Shown here one piece after another: positions 16,216-24,893 of a stretch of 64,000 bases of DNA; the stretch's first letter is position 1, and each line of letters starts with the position of its first letter. Under the pieces are notes generated by a model. The model ran no database searches, was not told where the DNA came from, and worked only from the letters and a program-made list of their open reading frames with translations. Made by a program: the position numbers and the translations under genes. The stretch is from contig JACRJB010000010.1 of the NCBI GenBank assembly GCA_016215605.1, forward strand, positions 1 to 64,000, given 5' to 3'. Source of the DNA: Rhodopseudomonas palustris (GTDB taxonomy: Bacteria > Pseudomonadota > Alphaproteobacteria > Rhizobiales > Xanthobacteraceae).

Positions 16216-17610
16216 ATGGATCTGCACTACGCATCGATCACCGAGCTCGGCGACCTCTTCCGACGCAAGCAGCTGAAGCCCTCCGAGGTGACACAGGCTT
16301 CGCTCGATCGCATTGCGCAGCTCGACAAGCGCTTCAACGCCTATGCGACCGTGCTGGCCGAACGCGCGATGCAGCAGGCGAAGCAATGCGACGATGAGCT
16401 CGCCAAGGGCATCAGCCGCGGCCCGCTGCACGGTGTGCCGATCGGCCTGAAGGACCTCTGCTACACCAGCTTCGCGCCGAGCGCCGGCGGCACCACGATC
16501 CACAAGGGCTTCGTGCCGGCGTTCAACGCCACGATCGTCGACCGGCTGGAGCGCGGCGGCGCCGTCACGCTCGGCAAGCTGAAGATGACCGAGGGCGCCT
16601 ATACCAGCCATCATCCGGCCGATGCCGCGCCGCTCAATCCGTGGAATGTCGACTATTGGGTCGGTTCGTCATCGACCGGCTCCGGCGTCGCGACCTCGGC
16701 TGGTCTGTGCTACGGCGCGATCGGCAGCGACACCGGCGGCTCGATCCGGTTTCCATCGGCGACCTGTGGCCTGACGGGTATCAAGCCGACCTGGGGTCGC
16801 GTCAGCCGCCACGGCGTGTTTCCGCTGGCGGATTCGCTCGATCACGTCGGCCCGATGTGCCGCAGCGCGGCTGACGCCGCGGCGATGCTCGGCGTCATTG
16901 CCGGCGCCGATCCGAACGATCCGACGGCGCTGCGCGCGCCGGTGCCGAACTATCTGGCGCAGATCAACGACGGCATTCGCGGGCTGCGGATCGGCGTCGA
17001 TCGCAGCTACACGCAGCAGGGCATCGACCCGCAAGTGGTCGCCGCGCTGCTCGACGCCGAGCGCTTGCTCGCCGATCTCGGCGCGACGATTCGCGAGGTG
17101 CAGTTTCCCGCCTACGAGAAACTCGTCTCGCAGTGGATTCCGATGTGCTCGGTCGAGACCGCCGAGGCGCATCTCGCCACTTATCCGTCGCGCAAGGCGG
17201 AGTACGGCCCCGACCTCGCGCAACTGATCGAGCAGGGCCACGCCATGACCGGCGTCGAGATCGCCGCGATCCATCACGAGCGGCTGAAATTCTCCGGCGC
17301 GCTGGCGGCGTTGTTCGAGGAGATCGACCTGCTGCTGGTGCCGACCATGCCGGTGCCGATCCCGACGCTGACCAGGATGAGCGAATACGGTGCCGATCCG
17401 ACCGTGCTGTTGAACATCCTGCGCTTCACCGCGCCGTTCGATTTCAGTGGCAGCCCGACCATCACCCTGCCGATGGGGATGGCGTCCGACGCGATGCCGC
17501 TCAGCCTGCAGCTGGTCGGCCCGCACCTGTCCGAGCACGTGCTCGTCCGCGCCGGGCAGGCCTACCAGTCGGTCACCGATTGGCACACGCGGACACCTCC
17601 GATCGATTAA
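16216..17610 (+). CDS. amidase (amidase signature family), copy 2
   Basis: A 464-aa amide hydrolase, paralogue of the amidase at 8012-9412. The triad positions are Lys79 (GLKD), cis-Ser152 and nucleophile Ser176 (GSDTGGS). I chose ATG 16216 (AAGGCG nine bases upstream) because the protein then starts MDLHYASITELGDLF, matching copy 1. The frame extends upstream through the palindromic repeat, where no homology is expected, and ATG 16186 is a second option. Two diverged copies bracket the transporter, which suggests they act on different amides. An inverted repeat (17613-17619 with 17633-17639) just after the stop may end the operon. Confidence 0.9.
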   Translation: MDLHYASITELGDLFRRKQLKPSEVTQASLDRIAQLDKRFNAYATVLAERAMQQAKQCDDELAKGISRGPLHGVPIGLKDLCYTSFAPSAGGTTIHKGFVPAFNATIVDRLERGGAVTLGKLKMTEGAYTSHHPADAAPLNPWNVDYWVGSSSTGSGVATSAGLCYGAIGSDTGGSIRFPSATCGLTGIKPTWGRVSRHGVFPLADSLDHVGPMCRSAADAAAMLGVIAGADPNDPTALRAPVPNYLAQINDGIRGLRIGVDRSYTQQGIDPQVVAALLDAERLLADLGATIREVQFPAYEKLVSQWIPMCSVETAEAHLATYPSRKAEYGPDLAQLIEQGHAMTGVEIAAIHHERLKFSGALAALFEEIDLLLVPTMPVPIPTLTRMSEYGADPTVLLNILRFTAPFDFSGSPTITLPMGMASDAMPLSLQLVGPHLSEHVLVRAGQAYQSVTDWHTRTPPID

Positions 17611-18360
17611 ATCGCGACGGGAGGGGCGCCGTCGTCGCGGTTTAAACGCGCCGGTCTTGAGGCGCGCGCCGCCACAGGTTTGCCCGCGGTTTGCCGCATC
17701 CCGGAAAAACCCGGCGGGAATTCCGGATCACCTGGAAAATCCGGTGATTGCAGCGCCTTGCGCGGAGGCTACCGGCGAACGGAATGTCCGATCGCGTCCG
17801 TCCCAAAGCGGGAGCCGCCCGTGCCATGCTTTTGTGTGTCATCGCGGCCGTCATTCGCCGGGACGTGAGCGGCAGCGGCGTGGAATTTCAAAGAGATAGG
17901 CCTGCGAAATCAGCGCAACGTGCATTGCTGATCGGCGAACCAATGCCGAAAGACCGCCTGCGGCACTGAAACAAAAAACAAAAAATATCGTGATTTCGAC
18001 TTAATTAGTTCAATTTCGGTCGCCGTCTTATCGTTTTGTCAAGCCATACTTCAGATATCCGATCTCCGATTTGACCAAAGTCTTGGTCGCCGGCGCCTCC
18101 GGATTATCTGATTAAAGTCGCAGCAAGTTCCAATAATCGATCAAAAGCGCCTTCGCCGCGCCGAACGCTGTGCTTTAATTTTAGGCGATTGAACGCGTGC
18201 TGCAAACAAGACTTAAAATCCAAAACAGGAGGAGGTGTCGTCTGATAAGAAAATATACCCACAGGCCGGCATTGAATTCTTTCCCGAAAGTTGTGCCAAG
18301 CCATTGATACAATTTCAAATTCGTGGAAATCGTGAGAGAACTGGGAAAAGTTCGTGAAAA
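17611..18360. other. long gene-free region before the H-NS-like gene
   Basis: About 750 bases with no supported gene; the open frames here lack binding sites and recognisable proteins. The right half, especially 17965-18060 and 18240-18360, is clearly AT-rich (runs such as CAAAAAACAAAAAATATCG). That is unusual for this genome and probably marks promoter DNA, perhaps an H-NS-family target. Just after the amidase stop, CGCGACG and CGTCGCG form a short stem followed by GTTTAAAC. Confidence 0.45.
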
Positions 18361-18834
18361 ATGCTCGGGCCCGAAGGGACGCGCCTATCCCAGACGATCC
18401 AGCAGCTGGCCATGGAAGATGATGAAAAAACGGGCAACCGATTGGAGGGACTCTTGAAAGGGTTCGATCCGGAAGCAATGACCGTCGACGAGCTTTGGCA
18501 GGTGCACGAGAAGATCGAGAAGGTCCTGTGCTCGAAGATCCTGTCCGAGCAGGAAAGGCTCGACGCGCAGATGTCGCGGCTGCGGACTGGGCCGGCCCGG
18601 CTGACCGAGCTGCGAAGGCCCGTTGTTGCGAAGCCGGCCGCTCCCAAGGACGCGACCGCGCGCCGACCCTATCCCGAGGTCAAACCGAAATACCGCAGCC
18701 TGAAAGACCCGTCCCAGACCTGGGCAGGGCGGGGCAAGCAGCCGCGCTGGCTGATCGCGGAAATGAAGGGTGGCAAGACCCTGGAGGATTTCCTGATCGC
18801 GTCGAAGACCGGCGCCCGCAAGAAGGCCCGATAG
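18361..18834 (+). CDS. H-NS-like nucleoid protein
   Basis: 157 aa. The first half is helical and charged (VDELWQVHEKIEKVL… then SEQERLDAQMSRL), fitting an oligomerisation coiled coil. The C-terminal part, YRSLKDPSQTWAGRGKQPRW, has the H-NS/HvrA DNA-binding pattern Y-R-(D)P-x-x-TW-(S/A)GRGK-x-P-x-W. Such proteins bind AT-rich DNA and often silence acquired genes. The start is uncertain: ATG 18361 and ATG 18412 are both in frame and neither has a good binding site. Its position beside a long AT-rich gap and the lower-GC polysaccharide cassette makes a silencing role plausible. Confidence 0.8.
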   Translation: MLGPEGTRLSQTIQQLAMEDDEKTGNRLEGLLKGFDPEAMTVDELWQVHEKIEKVLCSKILSEQERLDAQMSRLRTGPARLTELRRPVVAKPAAPKDATARRPYPEVKPKYRSLKDPSQTWAGRGKQPRWLIAEMKGGKTLEDFLIASKTGARKKAR

Positions 18835-18909
18835 CGACCCCGGCCGCCTCCCGAGGGATGGCGGCTTTGCATATGCGCAGGCCGGTCCCGGTGCGGGATG
18901 ATCTCCGAA

Positions 18910-19272
18910 TCACTCGGGCAGCGAGGCCGGCCGCGGAGCCACGGTTCGCGCCAAACGCCCGAGCAGAACCCCGAGACACAGCGCCGCGCTGTCGACCAAA
19001 AGATCTTCCCAGCGTGCGTGGCGGGTGGCCAGCGGGATCTGCAGCACTTCAATCACGGCCGCGAAACCAACCGCCAGGACCAGCAGCAGTCCCAGCCTGC
19101 GCGCGAAAACGAAGCCGTAAATTAAACCCGTCAGGCAGAATGCCGCGAAATGTTCGAGGTCGTGCGGCAGAACGGTCACCGGCCGCTCTGCGGCCGGGAC
19201 AATGGTGAGGATCACCAGAATAATCGGGGCGAGCACCGCCAGCGCGCGCAGCAGGACGTTCAAATTCAGCAT
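18910..19272 (-). CDS. VanZ-like small membrane protein
   Basis: 120 aa with four hydrophobic segments. The family's loop HDLEHFAAFCLTGLIYGF follows the first segment, and the segment VIEVLQIPLATRHARWEDLLVDS carries the conserved E, Q, R and D pattern of VanZ-like proteins. I chose ATG 19272 (MLNLNVLLRALAV) because the upstream extension to 19563 overlaps another gene and shows no homology. VanZ-like proteins are often found beside polysaccharide genes; the biochemical role is not known. Confidence 0.82.
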   Translation of the reverse strand: MLNLNVLLRALAVLAPIILVILTIVPAAERPVTVLPHDLEHFAAFCLTGLIYGFVFARRLGLLLVLAVGFAAVIEVLQIPLATRHARWEDLLVDSAALCLGVLLGRLARTVAPRPASLPE

Positions 19273-19510
19273 TCCGGACTCAAACCACTGGGGAGCGCCA
19301 CGCCGGTCGGATCCTTCGGATGGTGATTGGGGCCAGTCAGACGATCTTAATCGATACCGTCGGGATCCAGCGCGAATTTTGTGACCGTTTTGAGCCTGCA
19401 GATCGGGCATCACCCTGGGCGCACCGCCGAGCGACACGACGCGCGGAACGGATCGCTGCACAGCCGATGTCAGCGGGCCGCTATACTTCCGGGCGCCGGC
19501 TCGATTCCGA

Positions 19511-19774
19511 TTATTTCCCATCCCCCGCTGGAGCCTGGACAGCCGGCTCGGAAGGAACGGCATTGCGCTCCCACGGCCGCTTGCCGTTCACATCCCGATC
19601 CCAGGGACGAGCTGTCGGGGCGGACCTCTCATCGTTTGCGGCCTTCGCTCGATCGGCCTTGACCTGTTCACGGCTGGTGAGCGGGGCATCCGCTGATCGA
19701 TTGGACTGTGCCGCAGCCGGAAAGGAAATGAGCAACGCAATAATCAGATAAGGACCCATCGCTGACGCTAACAT
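19511..19774 (-). CDS. short exported hypothetical protein
   Basis: 87 aa, not a family I recognise. A signal peptide is likely: residues 6-22 are hydrophobic and end FPAAAQS. The mature part is polar with many Arg, Asp and Pro residues (RPWDRDVNGKRPWERN). The starts ATG 19774 and ATG 19759 are both possible. It lies 74 bases after the large DUF4407 gene on the same strand, so the two may be co-transcribed. Confidence 0.55.
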   Translation of the reverse strand: MLASAMGPYLIIALLISFPAAAQSNRSADAPLTSREQVKADRAKAANDERSAPTARPWDRDVNGKRPWERNAVPSEPAVQAPAGDGK

Positions 19775-19848
19775 GGATGGGTCGCGAACGTCCGATTATA
19801 TTCGCGAGACGCAATCCGGCGATCGCGTGCGCCAACTGGCCGCGTGTT

Positions 19849-21999
19849 TCAACGAGACCCTAAAGCGCCGATCGCGACGTTCAAAGAAGGGCCGGACTGC
19901 GCCTCGAGGCTGGTATCCTGCGCATCCGTCTTTTCACTCGTGGCGGGTTCGGCGAGCAGATTGCTGCGAGCCGCCTTGATCTTCGTCCACCAATCCTCGG
20001 CGGTGGTGGGCGTGATCGTGTGCTCGACCGTCAGCTTGTTCCAGCGCTCGCCGTCGGCTTGTTCACCATGCTCCGCGAGAACGGCCGGAATCATTCGGGC
20101 GGAAGGCTCGATCGCGGCCGAGAGTTCCCTATCCGCTGCTCTGTTCTCATCTGAAGGCGCCGGTTCGCCGAGAGGAACTGACGCCGCGTCGACAGCAGCG
20201 TTCGGTGCTGCACTGATCGCTTCACTTTCCTGCCGCCAGGGTGTGAAGCGCACTCGGTCCGTGCTCGTCTGCTCGGTCGCGTGACCACTCTGCTGCTCTT
20301 GCTGCGGCGTGCTCGCCTCGGCGAACGTCACCTTCTGTGAGCCTTCGCCGCTTCCATTGTGGAGTGCGTGGTGAGACGCCGGAACCGATCCGCCGATGTC
20401 GTTGTCGAAGGGGCCGAACGTGACGGTCGAGCGCGACCTTGTGGGCGAGATCGGCGCGCGCGCCTCGTCGTCAGGTTGCCAAGACGTCCCGTCCGACATG
20501 CGTCGCCACCATCTGGCGAGAGACCATCGCGACGCCTCGCTGGGGTGTTCAGCCGTCGCGACGCGGCGCACGCTGAATTCCGCCGGCGGCTGCCAGCTTG
20601 CGCTGTAGTGACCGGACAGCAACGGCGCGCCTGCTGTTGCTACACGCGGTTCCGGAGCGGTCATCAGCCGGCGGACGTTCTGCCGGGCGCGCTTGTGTTC
20701 CGCCTGGACCTTCAGCGCGTAGACGCTCGGCGGCGAGAAGAAGATCTTCGCGACGACCGGGACGATCTCGAGGAAGATGATGAAGAACCGCGTCATCCAC
20801 GAGAACAGCGTCATGACCTGCCCGTCCTTGGGATCGCTCTTCAACTCCTGAAACGCCGCGATGCGTGTCAGTGGGTCGGCGGCGTCGCGCTTGGCCTGAA
20901 TGTGCGAGCGCTCCATGATCTTGCGGCGGAACTCGTCGAGCCGCGCGGTCTTGTCGGCCTCCGCCGTGTGCAGGTCGGCCCGTGCCGCGTCGACCTGGGT
21001 CCGCAGCGTGGCGCGTCTGATCGCGAGCGCGGCGCGGCTGTCGCTTTCGGCCTTCGACGCCGCGGCCAGGCGATCCGCCTCGGCCTGGCGGACCGCGTCC
21101 TGTTGGGCGATCAGCTGCGCCAGCTCGTCTTTGCGGGATTGCAGCAGCGGCTCGAGCGCCTCTTTCTGGCGCTTGGCGAATTCGTAGCGGGGGCCCTGGC
21201 CGGTGCGCCCCGAATTCATCGGACCGAGTTTCTGCCCGAGCTCCTCGGCGTTCATGTCGGTGGTTTGCTGCTGGATCGACAGTTCGATCTGGCGGATGTC
21301 GTTGCGCAGGGCCGCCTCGGTCTCGGACTGCAGCCTGGCCTTGTCGCCAGACACGTCGCGTGGTGGCGGCGGCGATCCGTCGGGCGTGGCCGCGAGCGCA
21401 TCGAGCAGGCTGCGCTCGAGCACTGCGAGGCTCTGCCTCCGCGCGGCAATCTCCTGATCGAGTTGATCTTCGTAGTTGGCGATCTGTTCGAACACCGGCC
21501 TGTTGTTGGCGACCCGGTCACGCTCGATCTTGTCGCTGATGGTGTCCGAGAACAGCGCGAGTTCGAGGAACAGCGCGATCACCCAGGCCAGCCCGAGCGA
21601 CATCGTCAACCGCACCGCGACCCGCAAGAACCGCCCGGCGAGCTGACGAAGATTATCGGTCGGCCGGACGGCCGCTTCGTCGTCGGCATAGAACGAGCCC
21701 TGCACGAACCAGTCCGACTGAAACAGGGCGCGGTCGAACATGAAGACGGTGGTCGCGATGATCAGAGCCATCAGGCCGCGCAACGGCCAGCTGTCGATCA
21801 TGTAACCGGTTGCGAAGAACGAGATCCCCAGCACCACCAGAAACGACAGACACAGCGAGAAGCCGATATGACTTGCCCACATGCGATCCGTCGCCGGGCA
21901 CTCCAGCATGGTCTTTCGGTCGACGCCTGCGATGAAGAACAGCAACCGATACATGGCAACGCTGTCGTTTGCTCGACGAACCTCCTTGGCGGATGCCAA
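19849..21999 (-). CDS. DUF4407-domain membrane protein
   Basis: 716 aa from a TTG at 21999; ATG 21954 (MYRLLFFIAGVDRKTM) matches the usual DUF4407 start better and may be the real one. AAGGAGG lies between the two, too far from the ATG. About four membrane segments lie within the first 180 residues (MWASHIGFSLCLSFLVV, GYMIDSWPLRGLMALII, then VAVRLTMSLGLAWVIALFL). A long coiled-coil of about 200 residues follows, then another segment (MTRFFIIFLEIVPVVAK) and a long polar, probably disordered tail rich in Ser, Thr and Ala. The function of the family is unknown. It sits at the left flank of the polysaccharide locus. Confidence 0.85.
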   Translation of the reverse strand: MASAKEVRRANDSVAMYRLLFFIAGVDRKTMLECPATDRMWASHIGFSLCLSFLVVLGISFFATGYMIDSWPLRGLMALIIATTVFMFDRALFQSDWFVQGSFYADDEAAVRPTDNLRQLAGRFLRVAVRLTMSLGLAWVIALFLELALFSDTISDKIERDRVANNRPVFEQIANYEDQLDQEIAARRQSLAVLERSLLDALAATPDGSPPPPRDVSGDKARLQSETEAALRNDIRQIELSIQQQTTDMNAEELGQKLGPMNSGRTGQGPRYEFAKRQKEALEPLLQSRKDELAQLIAQQDAVRQAEADRLAAASKAESDSRAALAIRRATLRTQVDAARADLHTAEADKTARLDEFRRKIMERSHIQAKRDAADPLTRIAAFQELKSDPKDGQVMTLFSWMTRFFIIFLEIVPVVAKIFFSPPSVYALKVQAEHKRARQNVRRLMTAPEPRVATAGAPLLSGHYSASWQPPAEFSVRRVATAEHPSEASRWSLARWWRRMSDGTSWQPDDEARAPISPTRSRSTVTFGPFDNDIGGSVPASHHALHNGSGEGSQKVTFAEASTPQQEQQSGHATEQTSTDRVRFTPWRQESEAISAAPNAAVDAASVPLGEPAPSDENRAADRELSAAIEPSARMIPAVLAEHGEQADGERWNKLTVEHTITPTTAEDWWTKIKAARSNLLAEPATSEKTDAQDTSLEAQSGPSLNVAIGALGSR

Positions 22000-22260
22000 G
22001 TTGCTCTGATCGAACCCCTTTTTTAAGCGCGCAGCAAGCTTGCATGTGGCTGGGAGACAAGAAGCTGGATTTAATTACCGTGAACGACCGAAGTCACATT
22101 AAATGGCGCCGCCGCCTGTCGACGGATTAAATTCGGCGCGAATCTGGAGCCAACTTGGATTCACGTCAGTTCCGCCACGCTCGGCTCATCGGAGTCGCGG
22201 AATGCGTTTGACCTCCGTTGAAGTGTGGCAATATACGGCTTGTCCGATTGGGAGAGTCAG

Positions 22261-22497
22261 ATGACGAAATTGCTCGGGATAGCCGCCGTAGCGCTGCTGG
22301 TGGCGGGTTCGGTCGCGCACGCGCAGGGGACGCGGGATGCGCCTCAGGGGGCGCCGACCTCGAACGTCAATAAAGGCGTTTCGAATACTGGCACCACTGA
22401 TCCGATGGGATCCGCGATGCGCGGGACTGGCGTGCCCACCTACGGCACGTCGCCGGGAATGGGCGGCGATACCCGGACGAATTCCAATCGGAGATGA
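22261..22497 (+). CDS. short exported protein, AQGxxD type
   Basis: 78 aa. The signal peptide MTKLLGIAAVALLVAGSVAHA is followed by a Gly/Thr/Asn-rich mature part starting QGTRDAPQGAP. GGGAGAG precedes ATG 22261. Its start resembles those of the proteins at 26722, 53206 (minus) and 59272 (minus): a signal peptide, then QG-x-x-D. No domain is visible. It is likely a periplasmic or surface protein, small and low in complexity. Confidence 0.72.
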   Translation: MTKLLGIAAVALLVAGSVAHAQGTRDAPQGAPTSNVNKGVSNTGTTDPMGSAMRGTGVPTYGTSPGMGGDTRTNSNRR

Positions 22498-22744
22498 GGC
22501 AAGGGTGACGGGTGGCGCCGGGTTTAATTGGCGCCGACGATCGTCCCGTTAAAATAGCAACACTCGCCATTTATTTTTAATGCCCGGTCGATGTCTCTTG
22601 ACCGCTTGTTCTGCTGCAATCATTTCTATGAGCGGAAGGGCGAATCCACGGCTCGATCGCAATCGCGTCTCTGGACCTGCCCCGACGTGATCCACCGGCG
22701 CATGGCATGCCGATGCCATGCGCTCGGTTCAGGGAGCTTCGGAA

Positions 22745-23020
22745 ATGCTTAAGAGCGTTACGGCAGCGGGGCTGCTCGCGGTTGCTACTTTGCTCGGTCC
22801 AGTGAGCGCTGCCAATGCGGCGATGCAGCTGCCTGGGACAGCGGCTTCCTTGGCGCAGCGAATCCAGGCGTCGCCGGTGACGTTCTGGGCGAAGCCCTAT
22901 CCCTACGGCTATGTGCCGTGGCGGCGTTGTCCCCGGGTTCGGGTCGAGACGCCTTACGGATGGACCTGGGAGCGCTTGTGCCCGGCCCCCCGCGGAATTG
23001 TCTTGCAGCGCGCCTATTAA
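22745..23020 (+). CDS. short exported protein with aromatic C-terminus
   Basis: 91 aa. The signal peptide covers about residues 1-27 (MLKSVTAAGLLAVATLLG… ending ANAAMQ). The mature part contains KPYPYGYVPWRRCPRVRVET, then WTWERLCP, with two cysteines that could form a disulfide. I chose ATG 22745 (CAGGGAG upstream) over ATG 22718. I do not recognise a family. It resembles other tiny Tyr/Trp-rich secreted proteins of this bacterial group. Confidence 0.65.
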   Translation: MLKSVTAAGLLAVATLLGPVSAANAAMQLPGTAASLAQRIQASPVTFWAKPYPYGYVPWRRCPRVRVETPYGWTWERLCPAPRGIVLQRAY

Positions 23021-23222
23021 TCGGTCGATTTTCGACCCGATCGGCGACCTCGATCCCGGAGACTGCCGGGCGGGGATCAGGCTTGGTTGCGTGGACGATC
23101 GCCGCCTGAGCGATCGAGTGGACGATTGAACGCGCGTTTCGGCGAAGCTCTTCGAGAGCAGCGGTTCCTATGGGATGTCGCAGCCGTGTGGCTCCAGCCG
23201 TGAGAGTTGTTCGACTTCGCCT

Positions 23223-23357
23223 CTAGCTCGGCCTCGGCCGGTCGATCGCATACTGCAGATACTTCTTGCGTCGATTGTTCGAAATGCGCGCGCGGAGCGC
23301 ATAGCCGGCGCACGCGCCGGCCAGGAAAACCAAAGCGAGAATTGCGATCGCTTCCAT
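23223..23357 (-). CDS. 44-aa single-span membrane protein
   Basis: This short reading frame starts with ATG 23357 after GAGAGGAG, seven bases upstream, a strong ribosome binding site. The protein begins MEAIAILALVFLAGACAGYA, one membrane segment of about 19 residues, then a basic tail (LRARISNNRRKKYLQYAIDR) and stop TAG. The layout (N-out segment, Arg/Lys-rich tail) is that of bacterial small membrane proteins. No homologue is claimed. The strong binding site and the hydrophobic-then-basic pattern are the evidence. Confidence 0.6.
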   Translation of the reverse strand: MEAIAILALVFLAGACAGYALRARISNNRRKKYLQYAIDRPRPS

Positions 23358-23734
23358 CGGCGGACTCCTCTCGGACTCATATCAGCCGACAACAATGACA
23401 AGACAAATACGCCGACGCTGAACCTTGGGATGCAGCGAAGCCTCCCGTGCCTGGGCCGATGTGCATGGCGCATATTTGGCTCAGCGAGGCGCTGGCCTGC
23501 GGCAGGTGAGCGCCTGTCAGGGCCGTCGCACATCATCCTTCGTCGGTAGAGAACTCCAGCGGCTGTCGTCCGAAGTGCCGTCCAGTCGTTGCGTTTGTCG
23601 CCTCGGCGGGGATCATTCGGCCGAGCATCGCAGCTGGATCTCGCCGGCCAACGCAAAACGGCGCCCTCGAGGGCGCCGCTTCGAATTCGAAAAGTCGTCG
23701 GCTGGAAAATCGACTGTGGGACGGGCCCCGTCGC
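23358..23734. other. gene-free region containing a terminator
   Basis: No gene is supported on either strand. The promoter of the 44-aa gene should lie at its left side. The right side holds a perfect palindrome at 23660-23677 and a second one, TTCGAATTCGAA, at 23680-23691, downstream of the gly-rich protein gene. Confidence 0.5.
23660..23677 (-). terminator. probable intrinsic terminator of the gly-rich protein gene
   Basis: A perfect 18-base palindrome, GGCGCCCTC-GAGGGCGCC. Read on the minus strand it is followed by GTTTTGCG. It lies about 57 bases past the stop of the minus-strand gene at 23735-24373. A second palindrome, TTCGAATTCGAA (23680-23691), stands just before it in that transcript. 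The T run is short, so termination may be partial. Confidence 0.55.
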
Positions 23735-24373
23735 TCAGCGCGGACTGACGCTGCCGCCGGCGCTCGACGTGCCGCCAACAGAGGCCGAGCCGGTGGTGAA
23801 GCCGGAATTGCTGCTTCCCCCCGTGCCGAAACCCGAGCCGCCGCCGCCAGAGTTCGAGCCACCGAATGCAAAGCCGGTCGTACCGGTGGATCCACCAACG
23901 CCGGTGCCGCCGCCACCGCCGCCGCCGGCCCCGCCCGTCGACGCGATCAGCGATGCGTTCACTGCCCCCTGATAAGCCGCCAAGATGGTCGGGTTATTGG
24001 TGTTTGCCACCGCGGCCTGGATCTCGTTCGCGAACGCCTGATCACCGGCTGCTGCCGCGAGGGTTGCGGCCTGCGCCAGGCCGGTTACCAGCGATTGGAC
24101 CTGCTGCGGGCTGGTCGATGAATTCGTCAGAAGTGAAATGACCAAACTCAGCGTCGACGCGTCGGAGGCCACCAGCAGCTTTGTCGCCTGGGTGAGGCTC
24201 GCGGCCGTGGTGTTCTGCGTCAACAGGGTCTGGGGAGAGTTCTTGAATTCAGCGATTTTTGCGTCCGCGACGCGCTGACTGGGGGGGAGCACTGCGGCGG
24301 AGGCAGACGCCGTCACATAGAGCGCCACCAGCGCTCCGGCCGCGGCCCGAACTGCGAAACGGTATAATTTCAT
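23735..24373 (-). CDS. exported protein with Gly-rich C-terminal tail
   Basis: 212 aa. The signal peptide covers residues 1-26 (MKLYRFAVRAAAGALVALY… ending ASASA). A helical Ala/Thr/Gln-rich middle follows (about 30-140, rich in LVxxLAQAATLAAAAG-type heptads), then a tail of about 70 residues made mostly of Gly, Ser and Thr. The start ATG 24373 follows GAGGAGG at five bases. Such proteins are common at polysaccharide loci of the Bradyrhizobium group; the function is unknown. A role at the cell surface is likely. Confidence 0.72.
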   Translation of the reverse strand: MKLYRFAVRAAAGALVALYVTASASAAVLPPSQRVADAKIAEFKNSPQTLLTQNTTAASLTQATKLLVASDASTLSLVISLLTNSSTSPQQVQSLVTGLAQAATLAAAAGDQAFANEIQAAVANTNNPTILAAYQGAVNASLIASTGGAGGGGGGGTGVGGSTGTTGFAFGGSNSGGGGSGFGTGGSSNSGFTTGSASVGGTSSAGGSVSPR

Positions 24374-24623
24374 CACGACCTCCTCATCCAGCCGTCAAGA
24401 ATTAAAATACGAAATGCTGTTGATCTAAACCTACCTAAAGCCGCTGCGGCTGTCCAATAAATCCAAACAATCGGTTAAGGGGCGGGCGTGGGCTGCCCCA
24501 TGGCGCGCCCGTTGCTCCTGCCGCTCCGCCGTAAGTCGCTGAAATAAATGGTAGATACCCGCCGGGCGCCATCGCCGGATTGGTGTGTCGAAGGCATCTC
24601 GCGCGCAGGGGGGGGGGCGGCTG

Positions 24624-24893
24624 TTAATTGGCGGGCGGTGACGCGGCCGGCGGGCCGCCGCTGGGCTTCGGCATGGACGAGAGGTCACCGTTCCTGGCGA
24701 TGCACTCCTGACGGAATTTGGTGCGATCGGCGATCCCGATCTTGGTGCCGACCTGTTGGCTGGGGAACGCCTTGAACGCGGCGGCATCGCATTTCTTGGC
24801 GAGCTCTGCGGTGATCGCGGCCGCCGGCGACACCTGAAATCCGGCAAATGCAGCAGCAAGTGCAACAAGATAGCGAAGATTAAATGCCACCAT
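24624..24893 (-). CDS. short exported protein with two cysteines
   Basis: About 89 aa. The signal peptide is MVAFNLRYLVALAAAFAG… cut near SPAAA. The mature part ITAELAKKCDAAAFKAFPSQ… has Cys residues that could pair (KKCD and QECIARNG), then a Pro/Ala tail. GGAGG overlaps three possible starts: ATG 24896, ATG 24893 and GTG 24890. I list the middle one. The pattern KKC…FPS…C resembles small periplasmic proteins of this group. Ten consecutive G bases lie at 24608-24617, just after its stop. Confidence 0.62.
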   Translation of the reverse strand: MVAFNLRYLVALAAAFAGFQVSPAAAITAELAKKCDAAAFKAFPSQQVGTKIGIADRTKFRQECIARNGDLSSMPKPSGGPPAASPPAN

